Assembly (NCBI GenBank): GCA_013822125.1
Contig: PNJY01000009.1
Coordinates: forward strand, 1-43,525
Direction of reading: 5' to 3'
Source: Erythrobacter sp.
GTDB lineage: Bacteria; Pseudomonadota; Alphaproteobacteria; Sphingomonadales; Sphingomonadaceae
Length of the DNA: 43,525 bases
A program made the translations under genes and the position numbers. A model generated the notes under the pieces. That model saw nothing but the letters and a program-made list of their open reading frames with translations. It was not told where the DNA came from and did no database searches. The number at the start of each line of letters is the position of its first letter. Position 1 is the first letter of the stretch. Positions 27,332 through 35,426 of this stretch are shown here, one piece after another.

Positions 27332-28279
27332 TCAGTGCCTTGGGGGTTCGCGCCGCAGCATCCATCCACCTTCCTCGCAGGTTACCAGCACCAGGCCAAG
27401 ATTGCCGCCGTCGCCCCGTTCCAGTTGGTCGAGCAGGCGGGCCGCCGCGCCGCCGCGAGGCTGCTGACCCAAAACGCCGATCGCCCGCACCAGCACACCG
27501 AGGCGCACCGCGCGAGGGGCATCGGGCCGATAGAGCAGGCCGCCGCCGCATTCGCTGACGCCCCTCTGCCATTCCCGCTCGATGCACCAGTCGAGCGCTT
27601 CGGCGGCATCGGCCAGATGCGCGGCGCTCTGCGCGATGGCAACGGGATCGAGCCAGTCCGCCTGCGCAAGGGCATTGCGGATGCGCACGCGGTCAAAATC
27701 CTCATCGGCATTGGACGGATCGCTCACCGGAATGGCACCTGCGACACGCACCAGTTCGCAAAGCTCGTGCTTTCGCCAGGCGAGCAGCGGCCTGACAAGC
27801 CTGCGCCGCGAATCGGGGACATTGCCGCTCGCACGCGCGCCCGCAAGGCCCGAAAGACCGCTGCCCCGATTGAGCCGCATCAACAGCGTTTCCGCCTGGT
27901 CATCGGCATGGTGCGCTGTGGCGAGCAGTTCCAGTCTGCGCGCCTCCATCCATTCATCCAGTGCCCGATAGCGGGCTGCGCGCGCCTCTGCCTGCAGGTT
28001 GCCCCTGCCCACCTTCACCGGCAATATGGCATGCGCAATTCCAAGGTCACGGCACAGCCGGGCAACCATTTGCGCCTCATCGGCGCTTTCCGCACGAAGG
28101 CCATGATCGACAGTCGCCGCCTCGACCAACCCGGGACGCGCAGCCTGTGCGAGCAGGAGCAGCGCCAGACTGTCGGGCCCACCTGACACTGCGACACCCA
28201 GCCGCTCGCCCGCGGGCCACAGCGGCGCGCAATCGTCGCGAAAGCGCGCGATCAGGTGCGGGTCGGGCTGCCTGTCAAT
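27332..28279 (-). CDS. tilS: tRNA(Ile)-lysidine synthetase TilS, probable AUU start
   Basis: 315 residues from the proposed start. It makes lysidine at position 34 of the AUA-reading tRNA-Ile. The PP-loop ATP-binding motif SGGPDSLALL and the blocks VDHGLR, ATAHHADDQAETLLMR, RPLL and DPSN are all TilS signatures. The only GTG in frame (28189) falls inside the PP-loop strand, and no ATG/GTG/TTG lies between it and the in-frame stop at 28286-28288. The extra 30 residues upstream (PHLIARFRDDC, PAGERLGVAVSGG) match TilS N-termini. ATT at 28279-28277 has AGGTGA 6 bases upstream and overlaps the ybgF stop by 5 bases; CTG at 28255 is the alternative. The C-terminal part is shorter than in long TilS forms. 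Confidence 0.9.
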   Translation of the reverse strand: MDRQPDPHLIARFRDDCAPLWPAGERLGVAVSGGPDSLALLLLAQAARPGLVEAATVDHGLRAESADEAQMVARLCRDLGIAHAILPVKVGRGNLQAEARAARYRALDEWMEARRLELLATAHHADDQAETLLMRLNRGSGLSGLAGARASGNVPDSRRRLVRPLLAWRKHELCELVRVAGAIPVSDPSNADEDFDRVRIRNALAQADWLDPVAIAQSAAHLADAAEALDWCIEREWQRGVSECGGGLLYRPDAPRAVRLGVLVRAIGVLGQQPRGGAAARLLDQLERGDGGNLGLVLVTCEEGGWMLRREPPRH

Positions 28280-29249
28280 TGCATTTCACCTTTTGTCGGT
28301 CTGCATCGAACTGTTCCTTGAGGCGTCCGGCGGCAAGTGCCGGATAAGTCTCGCCAAACTCGGCAAGCGCGATGCAGGCGCGCTTGGTATCGCCCATCTT
28401 CACCATGCTTTCGGCAAGGAACAGCAAGCTGTCGCCAGCGCGCGCCGCCTGCTTGTCCGCCTGGTAATTGCGCAGAAACCAACGGGCTGCTTCCTCGGTC
28501 TGGCCATCGTCGAGGAAGGCACGCCCCATCAGATTGCGGCCAAAGGTGGCCATCGGATGGCCAGGATAACGATCGAGAAAAATGCCCAGTTGCTGGCGTG
28601 CCTCGGGATAAAATCCCGCGCTCCACAGGCGAAAACCATAGGAATATTCGTCCGCGCCGGGATCTTCGGTCTGCGGCTTGGCAATAGCCTGAACCGCCGC
28701 CAGTCGCTCCTGGCTGGGGCCAACCGCGCTCGCAGCAGGTGTGGTCGCCCGCGGGGCAGGCTGCGATGCACCGCCAGTCATGGCCGCAAGGTTGGCGTCG
28801 GCAGCCGACGGGGATTGAGAGGAGGGGGTGACGGCCGACTGTGGGCCGGTCAACGCCGGTTCAGCCTGCACGGGTGGAGCCTCGATCGCGGCCAAGCGGC
28901 CTTCGATCTGCGAGATTGCATTGGCGTTCTCCTCGCCGCGCGCGGTGAGCTGTTGAAGTTGCCGCTCGAGCGCATCGAGCCGCACCAGGATATCGGTGAC
29001 TGCCGTGGTCGAAGGCGCTGCGGTGGTTGAGGTTGTCGTCTGCTCCGATTGCGGGGCGGTGATCTGCGGTTCGAAGAAACGCCCGTCCCCGCCGGGGAAG
29101 ACCTTGCGTTGCAGCGCGCGCACTTCGGCTTCAATCTTGCGCAGCCGCGCGTCGGGCGAAGTATCCTGTGCCAAGGCCATGACCGGCACCGCCAGCAGGC
29201 TCAGGGCCGCGCCCGCAACTAGTATCCGGCCGAATGTCAATGTTGCCAT
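28275..29249 (-). CDS. ybgF: YbgF/CpoB-like periplasmic TPR protein
   Basis: 324 residues. A signal peptide (about 1-24, LVAGAALSLLAVPVMALAQ) is followed by a short coiled-coil heptad segment (RLRKIEAEVRALQRKV). Next come a long Thr/Ser/Ala/Pro-rich linker with a second coiled coil (DALERQLQQL), and a C-terminal TPR domain with YSYGFRLWSAGFYPEARQQL, then GRAFLDDGQTEEAARWFL. This is the architecture of CpoB/YbgF, which coordinates peptidoglycan synthesis with Tol-Pal-driven outer membrane constriction. In alphaproteobacteria ybgF often precedes tilS, as here, but tolQRAB-pal are not in view. The ATG at 29249 lies 10 bases after AGGAG; the ATG at 29258 is only 1 base from it. Confidence 0.85.
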   Translation of the reverse strand: MATLTFGRILVAGAALSLLAVPVMALAQDTSPDARLRKIEAEVRALQRKVFPGGDGRFFEPQITAPQSEQTTTSTTAAPSTTAVTDILVRLDALERQLQQLTARGEENANAISQIEGRLAAIEAPPVQAEPALTGPQSAVTPSSQSPSAADANLAAMTGGASQPAPRATTPAASAVGPSQERLAAVQAIAKPQTEDPGADEYSYGFRLWSAGFYPEARQQLGIFLDRYPGHPMATFGRNLMGRAFLDDGQTEEAARWFLRNYQADKQAARAGDSLLFLAESMVKMGDTKRACIALAEFGETYPALAAGRLKEQFDADRQKVKCN

Positions 29250-29388
29250 GGATGCCATGCTCCTTGCTATCTGTGCCCGCAGCGGGGCTAGCCGCGGTCC
29301 TTGTAACGCGATGGATGAACAGGGGCGGAATCCTGCCCCAGGCGCGCCCTGCCAGTCGAGCCGGTACCTGTCGAAAACGGGGGAAAGT

Positions 29389-30219
29389 TCAGTTCGACGC
29401 CGGCTCGTTGCCACCGCCGACAGCGCCCGTTTCGGCCCGTGCCAGCAGTGCCCGCGCCGAAATGGCGACGTCACGCATCACAATGTCATTCTCCGCAAGC
29501 TTGGGCACCGGCTTGCCGCCGACGGTTATGGCAAAGGCATCGGGTCGCCCCGTCCATATCTGCGGTGCCTCGGCCTCTGTCGGCACTGCAAAGCGCTCGC
29601 CGCGCGCCATCTGCTTTTCCAGCAGGCGCACCCCTGTGGCATCGTAAAAGCGCACCCAGATGCCGTCCTCCAGCGCGGTGAAGACCACCTGACCGTCGGT
29701 TGCAGCCGGCGCAGGTATCGGCTGCGAGTTACGGTCCGTGGAAACCTGCGCTTGCGCCGCAGGTTCGTCATCCACCAGCGGATCGGGGCCGGTGCCGATG
29801 CCGGAATTGCGGGTAATGAACACCATGGAAGCCACAAACAGGAACAGTGCGGAAATTCCCGCCACCCACACCATGCCGCGCGGCGGAAGCTTGGCCGGAT
29901 CGCCAGGCTCAAATCCGCCGCCATGTGCGGCATGGCGTTCGTCGCGTTCGGCTAGTTCCGCGCGCACCGCGCCCACAATTGAATTCTCGTCAAGTCCCAT
30001 CGCCCTGGCATAAGTACGCGAGAAGCCGAGGGCATAAGTGCGACCCGGCAGCCGCGAAAACGACCCCGCCTCAATCGCTTCGAGATGATGCATCGAAATG
30101 CGCGTCTTGTCGGCAATGTCCTTCAGCGAAAGGCCCTTTTCCTCGCGCGCACGACGCAAAACCTGCCCAGCACATTCCAACGGCAGTTGCGCCGTATCCA
30201 CTTCCTCAACTCCAGTCAT
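29389..30219 (-). CDS. RodZ-like membrane protein with cytoplasmic helix-turn-helix and DUF4115
   Basis: 276 residues. An N-terminal HTH_25-type domain (about 16-75, GQVLRRAREEKGLSLKDIAD and RISMHHLEAIE) precedes a Gly/Pro linker, one membrane helix (about 116-136), an acidic/Ala-rich periplasmic linker and a DUF4115 domain (about 185-276, FTALEDGIWVRFYDATG). This is the layout of RodZ, which links MreB to the cell-wall elongation machinery. The gene lies between ptsP and ybgF on the same strand, close to another envelope gene. 139 bases separate it from ybgF; that gap holds only a weak GGGGC/GCCCC stem near 29330-29350. Assignment to RodZ rests on architecture. Confidence 0.85.
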   Translation of the reverse strand: MTGVEEVDTAQLPLECAGQVLRRAREEKGLSLKDIADKTRISMHHLEAIEAGSFSRLPGRTYALGFSRTYARAMGLDENSIVGAVRAELAERDERHAAHGGGFEPGDPAKLPPRGMVWVAGISALFLFVASMVFITRNSGIGTGPDPLVDDEPAAQAQVSTDRNSQPIPAPAATDGQVVFTALEDGIWVRFYDATGVRLLEKQMARGERFAVPTEAEAPQIWTGRPDAFAITVGGKPVPKLAENDIVMRDVAISARALLARAETGAVGGGNEPASN

Positions 30220-30337
30220 GACCCGGCCTTATCTGTTCTTGTCGGTTTAGGCTGAGCGTGAGACAATCGTGTGAACGCCCCCATGTCAAGCTGCGTCAGT
30301 GCGCAAAGCGGGCGAACACGGCAAGTCGGGGTGAAAT

Positions 30338-32608
30338 TCAGTCGGTTTCGATGCCGCGCTCGTCTGCCCACGCCCGCAAGTTGGCGCGCAGATCGCACGC
30401 GGGGTCGGCCAGCCAGTCATTCATCACCGTGCTCACCTCTTTCAGATCAACCTTGCGCACCAGTTCCTTGATCGGTCCGACCGCAGCCGGTGTGATCGAA
30501 AGCTTGCGAAAGCCGATCCCCAGCAGCGCCAGCGCATCGAGCCTGCGCCCGCCCATCTCGCCGCAGATGCCCAGATCGACCTCATGCCCTGCGCAGGTCA
30601 GCACGATGCGCCGCAGGAAGCGCAAGATGGCGTGGCTGAGCCAGTCGTAGCGCTCGGCCAGCTTGGGATTGGCACGGTCCGCTGCGTACAGGAACTGGGT
30701 GAGATCGTTGGTGCCGATCGAAAGGAAACGGATGTTCGGCAGGAGCAGGTCGAGCGTTTCGGCCAGCGCCGGAACTTCCAGCATCGCACCATAACGGATT
30801 GCATCGGGAAGTTGCCGCTTGCGCCGTTTGAGCAGCGCCAGTTGATCCTCGAAAACCGCGCGTGCAGCATCGAATTCCCACGGCTCTGAAATCATCGGAA
30901 ACATGACGTTGAGCGTCCGCCCGGCTGATGCTTCGAGCAGGGCGCGAGCCTGCACCTTGAGCAATCCGCCGCGCTCCAGCGCCAATCGCAGCGCGCGCCA
31001 ACCCATGGCGGGGTTTTCATCGTGGACGCTGGTTTCGCTACGCAGGTAGGGCACGGCCTTGTCGCCCCCGATATCAACGGTGCGGAAGATCACGGGCTTA
31101 TCGCCCGCCGCGTCGAGCACATCACGGTAAAGCCGCGTCTGCCGTTCGCGCTGGGGCAAGGTGGCTGAAACAAGGAACTGGAATTCGGTGCGGAACAGCC
31201 CCACCCCGTCGGCACCGGTCAGCGGCAGCGCGCTCATATCGTCGCGCAGGCCCGCGTTCATCATTACCTGGATACGCGTACCGCAGCGGGTGAAGGGTTC
31301 AACATCACGCAGTTCGGCATAAGCTGCCTGCCGCTCGCGCGAGCGCGCGAAACGCCGGGCAAACGTTTCGGCAATCTGCGCTGTCGGGCGCAATGTTGCC
31401 AGACCCTTGTCTGCATCGAGCAGAATTTCGTCGCCTTCGCTCACCAGCGAGCGCAGTCCGTTGGCCCGGCCCAGCACCGGAACACCCATCGCGCGCGCCA
31501 CGATCACCACATGCGCGGTCAGCGATCCCTCCTCGAGGATCACGCCCTTCAACTTGCGACGATCGTATTCGAGCAGTTCGGCAGGGCCCAGATTGCGCGC
31601 GATCAGGATCGTGTCGCGCCGCAGCCCTTGCGTGGCGGCGGTGCCCAGTTGGCCCGAAACGATGCGCAACAGGCGATTGGAGAGGTCCTCCAGATCGTGC
31701 ATTCGATCGGCCAACAACGGATCGTCGATCTCGCGCATGCGCATGCGGGTGCGCTGCTGGACTCTTTCGATGGCGGCTTCGGCGGTCAGCCCGCTGTCGA
31801 TCGCTTCGTTGATCCGCCGACTCCAGCCCTCGTCGTAAGCGAACATCTTGTAGGTTTCGAGCACCTCCTCGTGCTCGCCCCCCACGCCGAATTCCGCCTG
31901 GCTCGCCATCTGTTCGATCTGGCCGCGCATACGGTCGAATGCCTGGTAAACCCGCTGGCGCTCGGCCTCGATATCTTCGGCCATGACCTGATCGATTGTG
32001 ACGCGCGGCTGATGATAGACCGCGTGCCCCATCGCCAGGCCCTTGACCAGGACGAGGCCCGAAACGGTCTTCATGCCGATCCGCCCTTCACCCAGCGCAG
32101 CGGCATCGTGCTCGTCGATCAGTCCGGCGTTGGCGATCAGCTCGCTGAGCACCATGGCCGTCGTCTGCAACGCCTCGATCTCTACTTCTTCATACCGCCG
32201 CGGTTCGACATGCTGGACGCACAGCACCCCCACCGCGCGCTCACGATAGACGATCGGCACACCGGCGAAGGAATGGAACTTTTCCTCTCCCGTCTCCGGC
32301 CGGTATTTGAAGTCGGGATGCGCCTTGGCCTCGGCCAGATTGAGCGTTTCGACGTTGGCGGCGATGGTGCCGGTCAGCCCCTCGCCCACCGCCATGCGGG
32401 TGACGTGGACCGCGCCCTTGTTGAGACCTCGCGTGGCAAACAGCTCGAGCATCCCCTCGCGCAGCAGATAGACCGAGCAGACTTCGCTGTTGAGACTCTC
32501 GCCGATGATGTCGACCACGCCGTCCAGCTTGCCCTGTGCGTGCAGCCGCGAGGCCATGACCTCGTGCAGGCGAAGGAGAATCTGGCGGGCGGATGCGGCG
32601 GCAGTCAT
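30338..32608 (-). CDS. ptsP: Phosphoenolpyruvate-protein phosphotransferase PtsP (enzyme I-Ntr)
   Basis: 756 residues. An N-terminal GAF domain (about 15-165) is followed by the enzyme I modules: the HPr-binding/N-terminal domain, the swivelling His domain with H366 in LTAHVVIVARAMGVPVLG, and the PEP-binding TIM barrel with FRTVDIGGDKAVPYL, DGVGLFRTEFQFL, FLSIGTNDLTQFLYAADR and the catalytic Cys in CGEMGG. The GAF domain marks it as the nitrogen-PTS enzyme I, which senses glutamine/2-oxoglutarate in relatives and phosphorylates NPr. It uses PEP, the metabolite the PEPC-like protein upstream would also bind. No ptsO or ptsN gene is in the window. Confidence 0.96.
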   Translation of the reverse strand: MTAAASARQILLRLHEVMASRLHAQGKLDGVVDIIGESLNSEVCSVYLLREGMLELFATRGLNKGAVHVTRMAVGEGLTGTIAANVETLNLAEAKAHPDFKYRPETGEEKFHSFAGVPIVYRERAVGVLCVQHVEPRRYEEVEIEALQTTAMVLSELIANAGLIDEHDAAALGEGRIGMKTVSGLVLVKGLAMGHAVYHQPRVTIDQVMAEDIEAERQRVYQAFDRMRGQIEQMASQAEFGVGGEHEEVLETYKMFAYDEGWSRRINEAIDSGLTAEAAIERVQQRTRMRMREIDDPLLADRMHDLEDLSNRLLRIVSGQLGTAATQGLRRDTILIARNLGPAELLEYDRRKLKGVILEEGSLTAHVVIVARAMGVPVLGRANGLRSLVSEGDEILLDADKGLATLRPTAQIAETFARRFARSRERQAAYAELRDVEPFTRCGTRIQVMMNAGLRDDMSALPLTGADGVGLFRTEFQFLVSATLPQRERQTRLYRDVLDAAGDKPVIFRTVDIGGDKAVPYLRSETSVHDENPAMGWRALRLALERGGLLKVQARALLEASAGRTLNVMFPMISEPWEFDAARAVFEDQLALLKRRKRQLPDAIRYGAMLEVPALAETLDLLLPNIRFLSIGTNDLTQFLYAADRANPKLAERYDWLSHAILRFLRRIVLTCAGHEVDLGICGEMGGRRLDALALLGIGFRKLSITPAAVGPIKELVRKVDLKEVSTVMNDWLADPACDLRANLRAWADERGIETD

Positions 32609-32690
32609 GGATTATCGCCTACAGCACCGCCCGCCTCCTGCACAATGGGCAATAGGCGATGGCCCGCACCGCAGCCTTGGCGGAAAGTGT

Positions 32691-32846
32691 TCAGATTGCG
32701 GAGAGTTCTTCCTTGATCCTGAGCTTTCGCTTCTTGAGTTCCTGGATCATCACATCATTAGGCGCAGGTCGGTTCAGTTCTGCCCTGATCTTAGCCTCGA
32801 TGCCGGCATGTTTGGACTGGAGGGCGGTGACGTGCGATGATTCCAT
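32691..32846 (-). CDS. DUF465 (YdcH-like) small protein, 51 residues
   Basis: A short gene beginning MESSHVTALQSKHAGIEAKI and ending KEELSAI. Its pattern, an amphipathic helix with LQSKHAGIEAKI, then a hinge containing RPAPNDV, then LKKRKLRIKEEL, is the DUF465/YdcH family signature (a helical hairpin). AGGAGA lies 7 bases upstream of the ATG, supporting a real gene. It sits 82 bases downstream of the start of ptsP, on the same strand and upstream of it. Function unknown. A second DUF465 gene starts divergently 170 bases away. Confidence 0.85.
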   Translation of the reverse strand: MESSHVTALQSKHAGIEAKIRAELNRPAPNDVMIQELKKRKLRIKEELSAI

Positions 32847-33016
32847 GAGAATCTCCTGCCTGAGTGTTTACACTTCAAGAGCGACTCGCACCTCATCGCG
32901 GGCGAGCCGCGAATTGCCATCAAACCACAAGATGCCTATCTTGCAAAGCAATTCCGGCAGACTATTGGGCGAGTGGAATTGGGATTGCGTTAACGCGCCG
33001 ATCAGGAGGCATCGAG

Positions 33017-33214
33017 GTGACCGAGCAGGAGCTTCGCAAGCGGCTGGAACTGCTTAAAACCGAACACCGTGACCTCGATGCGGCGATTTCGGCGTTGATG
33101 GAATCCGGATCGACCGACCAACTCCAGATCGCACGCCTCAAGAAACGCAAGCTGGCGTTACGGGACCAGATTGCGAAGGTGGAAGACACGTTGCTGCCCG
33201 ACATAATCGCCTGA
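33017..33214 (+). CDS. DUF465 (YdcH-like) small protein, 65 residues, GTG start
   Basis: Begins (V)TEQELRKRLELLKTEH and carries the DUF465 helical hairpin: EHRDLDAAISAL, a turn region with the GSTDQLQIARL segment, then KKRKLALRDQIAKVED. The GTG at 33017 is chosen because AGGAGG lies 7 bases upstream; the frame is open to 32864 but that part has no family similarity. It is divergent from the 51-residue DUF465 gene, with 170 bases between the starts, and lies upstream of the DUF1465 gene. The shared KKRKL core suggests the two are paralogues. Function unknown. Confidence 0.85.
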   Translation: MTEQELRKRLELLKTEHRDLDAAISALMESGSTDQLQIARLKKRKLALRDQIAKVEDTLLPDIIA

Positions 33215-33332
33215 ATTCGCGACGTACCTTCCCACACTGGCCGTTCCACATTGGGACAGCGGGTGCAAAGTCGCGCAAATCATGGTTGCCGGACTGGCAC
33301 CACGCGCCAACTCGGCCTAGCTCTCGACGATC

Positions 33333-33791
33333 ATGAGACACCCGAACTCTCTTTCGCGTCCCATCATCGAATCGCTTTACGCCGAAGCCCTGGTGCTGGC
33401 CGATGAAGTGCGCGCGGTGTTCGCCATGAGTCCGTCGAAAATGCCCATCGAAGGCAGCAGCGTACTGCGGCTGGCGTTGGCAAGCGAAGGGCTCAAGACC
33501 ACAACGCGGATGATGCACATCCTCGCCTGGCTGCTCAACCAGAGGGCGCATTTTTCTGGCGACATGAGCGAGGAGAGCCTGCGCATCCATGGCAGATTGC
33601 CGGCCGATCGGCCTTCGACCGACGAGGATCTGGCGCTGCTGGAACCTGCCACGCGCGAACTGATCTACGAAACTGTGAACCTTCACCGCAGGATCGCGCG
33701 GCTTGACCGCGCATGGGGAGAGCGGTTCGAAGCGCGCCCAGGCGTCCGCGCTCTGCACGATCGACTCAACCGGGCAATGATGCGCCGATAG
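33333..33791 (+). CDS. DUF1465 family protein, RcdA-like protease adaptor
   Basis: 152 residues, all helical. Family blocks: LYAEALVLADEVRAVF near the N-terminus, LRLALASEGLKTTTRMMHIL, ILAWLLNQRA, and the C-terminal LYETVNLHRRIARLD-like stretch (IYETVNLHRRIARLDRAW). From family knowledge, DUF1465 includes Caulobacter RcdA, an adaptor that helps ClpXP degrade CtrA and other cell-cycle proteins. Whether this one does so is inference. The ATG at 33333 has no strong ribosome binding site. It follows the DUF465 gene after 118 bases and is convergent with glpK. Confidence 0.8.
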   Translation: MRHPNSLSRPIIESLYAEALVLADEVRAVFAMSPSKMPIEGSSVLRLALASEGLKTTTRMMHILAWLLNQRAHFSGDMSEESLRIHGRLPADRPSTDEDLALLEPATRELIYETVNLHRRIARLDRAWGERFEARPGVRALHDRLNRAMMRR

Positions 33792-33798
33792 GCGCGGC

Positions 33799-35274
33799 TC
33801 AGGCCGCCGCCAGCGCCTTGCGCCAGCGAGCCAGCCGCTCCGCACGAACTTCGTCGGCCATGTCGGGCTCGAACCGGCTCAACTCGCCGCGCATGGCCTC
33901 TCCAGCGGATGCCAGATCGGCATGGAGCCCGGCACCGGTCGCTGCCAGCATCGCCGCCCCCAACGCGGTAGTCTCGACCATGGCGGGGCGCTCGACCGTG
34001 AGATCGAGCATGTCGGCCAGGTCCTGCGCCATCCAGTCGTTGGCGCTCATTCCGCCGTCGATCCGCAACCGCCCCCAGGGTGCGCCATCGCGCGCGTATG
34101 CCTCGGCCAGGTCAAACGTCTGATGCGCCATGGCCTCCAGCGCGGCGCGCGCCAGCTCGGCCTTGCCGCTGGCGAAACTTAGACCCGTGATGACCCCGCG
34201 CGCTTCGGTCTGCCAGTGTGGCGCCCCCAGCCCGGCGAGCGCAGGCACGATCGTGACCCCGCCGGTATGTTCGATCGAGCGCGCCAGAGCTTCGGTCTGC
34301 GCTGCAACATCGACGATCCCGAGTGAATCGCGCAGCCATTGGACCAGGCTTCCGGCGACGAACACCGAGCCTTCGATCGCATAGGTTCGCTCGCCGCCAA
34401 GCTGATACAACACCGTGCCCAGGAGACGATTTTTCGAGGCGGGGATATCGCGCCCCATGTTGGTGAGCACGAAAGCCCCGGTGCCATAGGTTGCCTTGGT
34501 CTCGCCAGGGCTCAGGCAAGCCTGGCCAATGGTTGCCGCCTGCTGATCGCCCGCCAGCCCGGTGATCGGCAATTCGCGGCCCAGCCACTGCGCCTGCGCG
34601 ACTCCCAACTGTCCGGCGTTGTCGGTGACTTCGGGCAATGCGGAATGCGGCACGCCCAGGAGCTCGCACAGCCCTTCGTCAAAGCCCTTGCCCGCCAGTT
34701 CCATCAGCAGTGTTCGGCTGGCATTGCTGGCGTCGCTGATATGCACCCCGCCGGTGAGCTTGGCCACCAGCCAGCTTTCGATCGTGCCCAGTGCCAGCCG
34801 TCCGGCCTGGGCGGCCTCGCGCACCGCCGGCTCGTTATCGAGGAGCCAGCGCATCTTGGTGCCCGAGAAGTAGGGATCGAGCAGCAGCCCCGTGCGGCGC
34901 TGCACCTCGCTCTCGTGCCCAGCAGCGCGCAAACCGGCGCAGAAATCGGCGGTGCGCCGGTCCTGCCACACGATCGCGCGCGCCAGCGGCTCCAACGTCT
35001 GGCGGTCCCACGCCACCACCGTTTCACGCTGGTTGGTGATCCCGATTGCGGCGATCCTGTCAGCGCCGCCTGCCTTGGCGACCATCTCGCGTGCGCAGGC
35101 GAGCGTCTTGTCCCATATTTCAGCGGCGTCATGTTCGACCCAGCCGGATTGCGGATAATATTGGGTGATGTCTTGTTGGGCCGTGCCGTGAAGGCTGCCG
35201 TCGGGCGCGAACAGCATCGCCCGCGTTGAGGTGGTGCCTTCATCAAGAACCAATATCAGATCGCCCACAATCAT
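33799..35274 (-). CDS. glpK: Glycerol kinase
   Basis: 491 residues, FGGY family. Phosphorylates glycerol to sn-glycerol-3-phosphate. The phosphate-binding N-terminus is LDEGTTSTRAMLF (DEGTTS where DQGTTS is usual). Other blocks are GITNQRETVVAWDRQT, AIVWQDRRTADFC, GLLLDPYFSGTKMRWLLDN, GLAGDQQAATIGQ and the FGGY signature region LRIDGGMSANDWMAQ. The ATG at 35274 directly follows GGAG, leaving no spacer; the GTG at 35268 would have a 6-base spacer and is a plausible true start. No glpF or glpD is adjacent. It is divergent from the MBL-fold gene. Confidence 0.95.
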   Translation of the reverse strand: MIVGDLILVLDEGTTSTRAMLFAPDGSLHGTAQQDITQYYPQSGWVEHDAAEIWDKTLACAREMVAKAGGADRIAAIGITNQRETVVAWDRQTLEPLARAIVWQDRRTADFCAGLRAAGHESEVQRRTGLLLDPYFSGTKMRWLLDNEPAVREAAQAGRLALGTIESWLVAKLTGGVHISDASNASRTLLMELAGKGFDEGLCELLGVPHSALPEVTDNAGQLGVAQAQWLGRELPITGLAGDQQAATIGQACLSPGETKATYGTGAFVLTNMGRDIPASKNRLLGTVLYQLGGERTYAIEGSVFVAGSLVQWLRDSLGIVDVAAQTEALARSIEHTGGVTIVPALAGLGAPHWQTEARGVITGLSFASGKAELARAALEAMAHQTFDLAEAYARDGAPWGRLRIDGGMSANDWMAQDLADMLDLTVERPAMVETTALGAAMLAATGAGLHADLASAGEAMRGELSRFEPDMADEVRAERLARWRKALAAA

Positions 35275-35309
35275 CTCCACATTATCGCGTCGCACGTTGA
35301 GCGCTAAAC

Positions 35310-35326
35310 CGGTCGCGCGGCGACCG
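35310..35326. repeat. Perfect inverted repeat between glpK and the MBL-fold gene
   Basis: CGGTCGC-GCG-GCGACCG, a 7-bp stem with a 3-base loop in the divergent intergenic region, 36 bases upstream of the glpK start. It may be an operator or RNA hairpin in the leader of glpK; there is no direct evidence for either. Confidence 0.35.
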
Positions 35327-35426
35327 CAAGGGCGACCGCCCGCCCGCAGCGACTGAAAGGAAGTGAGGAAAACCAAGCGAGCGGATGCGAGCGCCGGAGC
35401 TTGAGGTGCAACAAAAACACCCCCAT

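Noticed and set aside
27236-28186. A 316-codon open frame on the plus strand
   Set aside because: Antisense to tilS; the TilS signatures decide the coding strand.
31511-32716. A 401-codon open frame on the plus strand
   Set aside because: Antisense to ptsP, which has all enzyme I motifs; composition is that of a complement frame.
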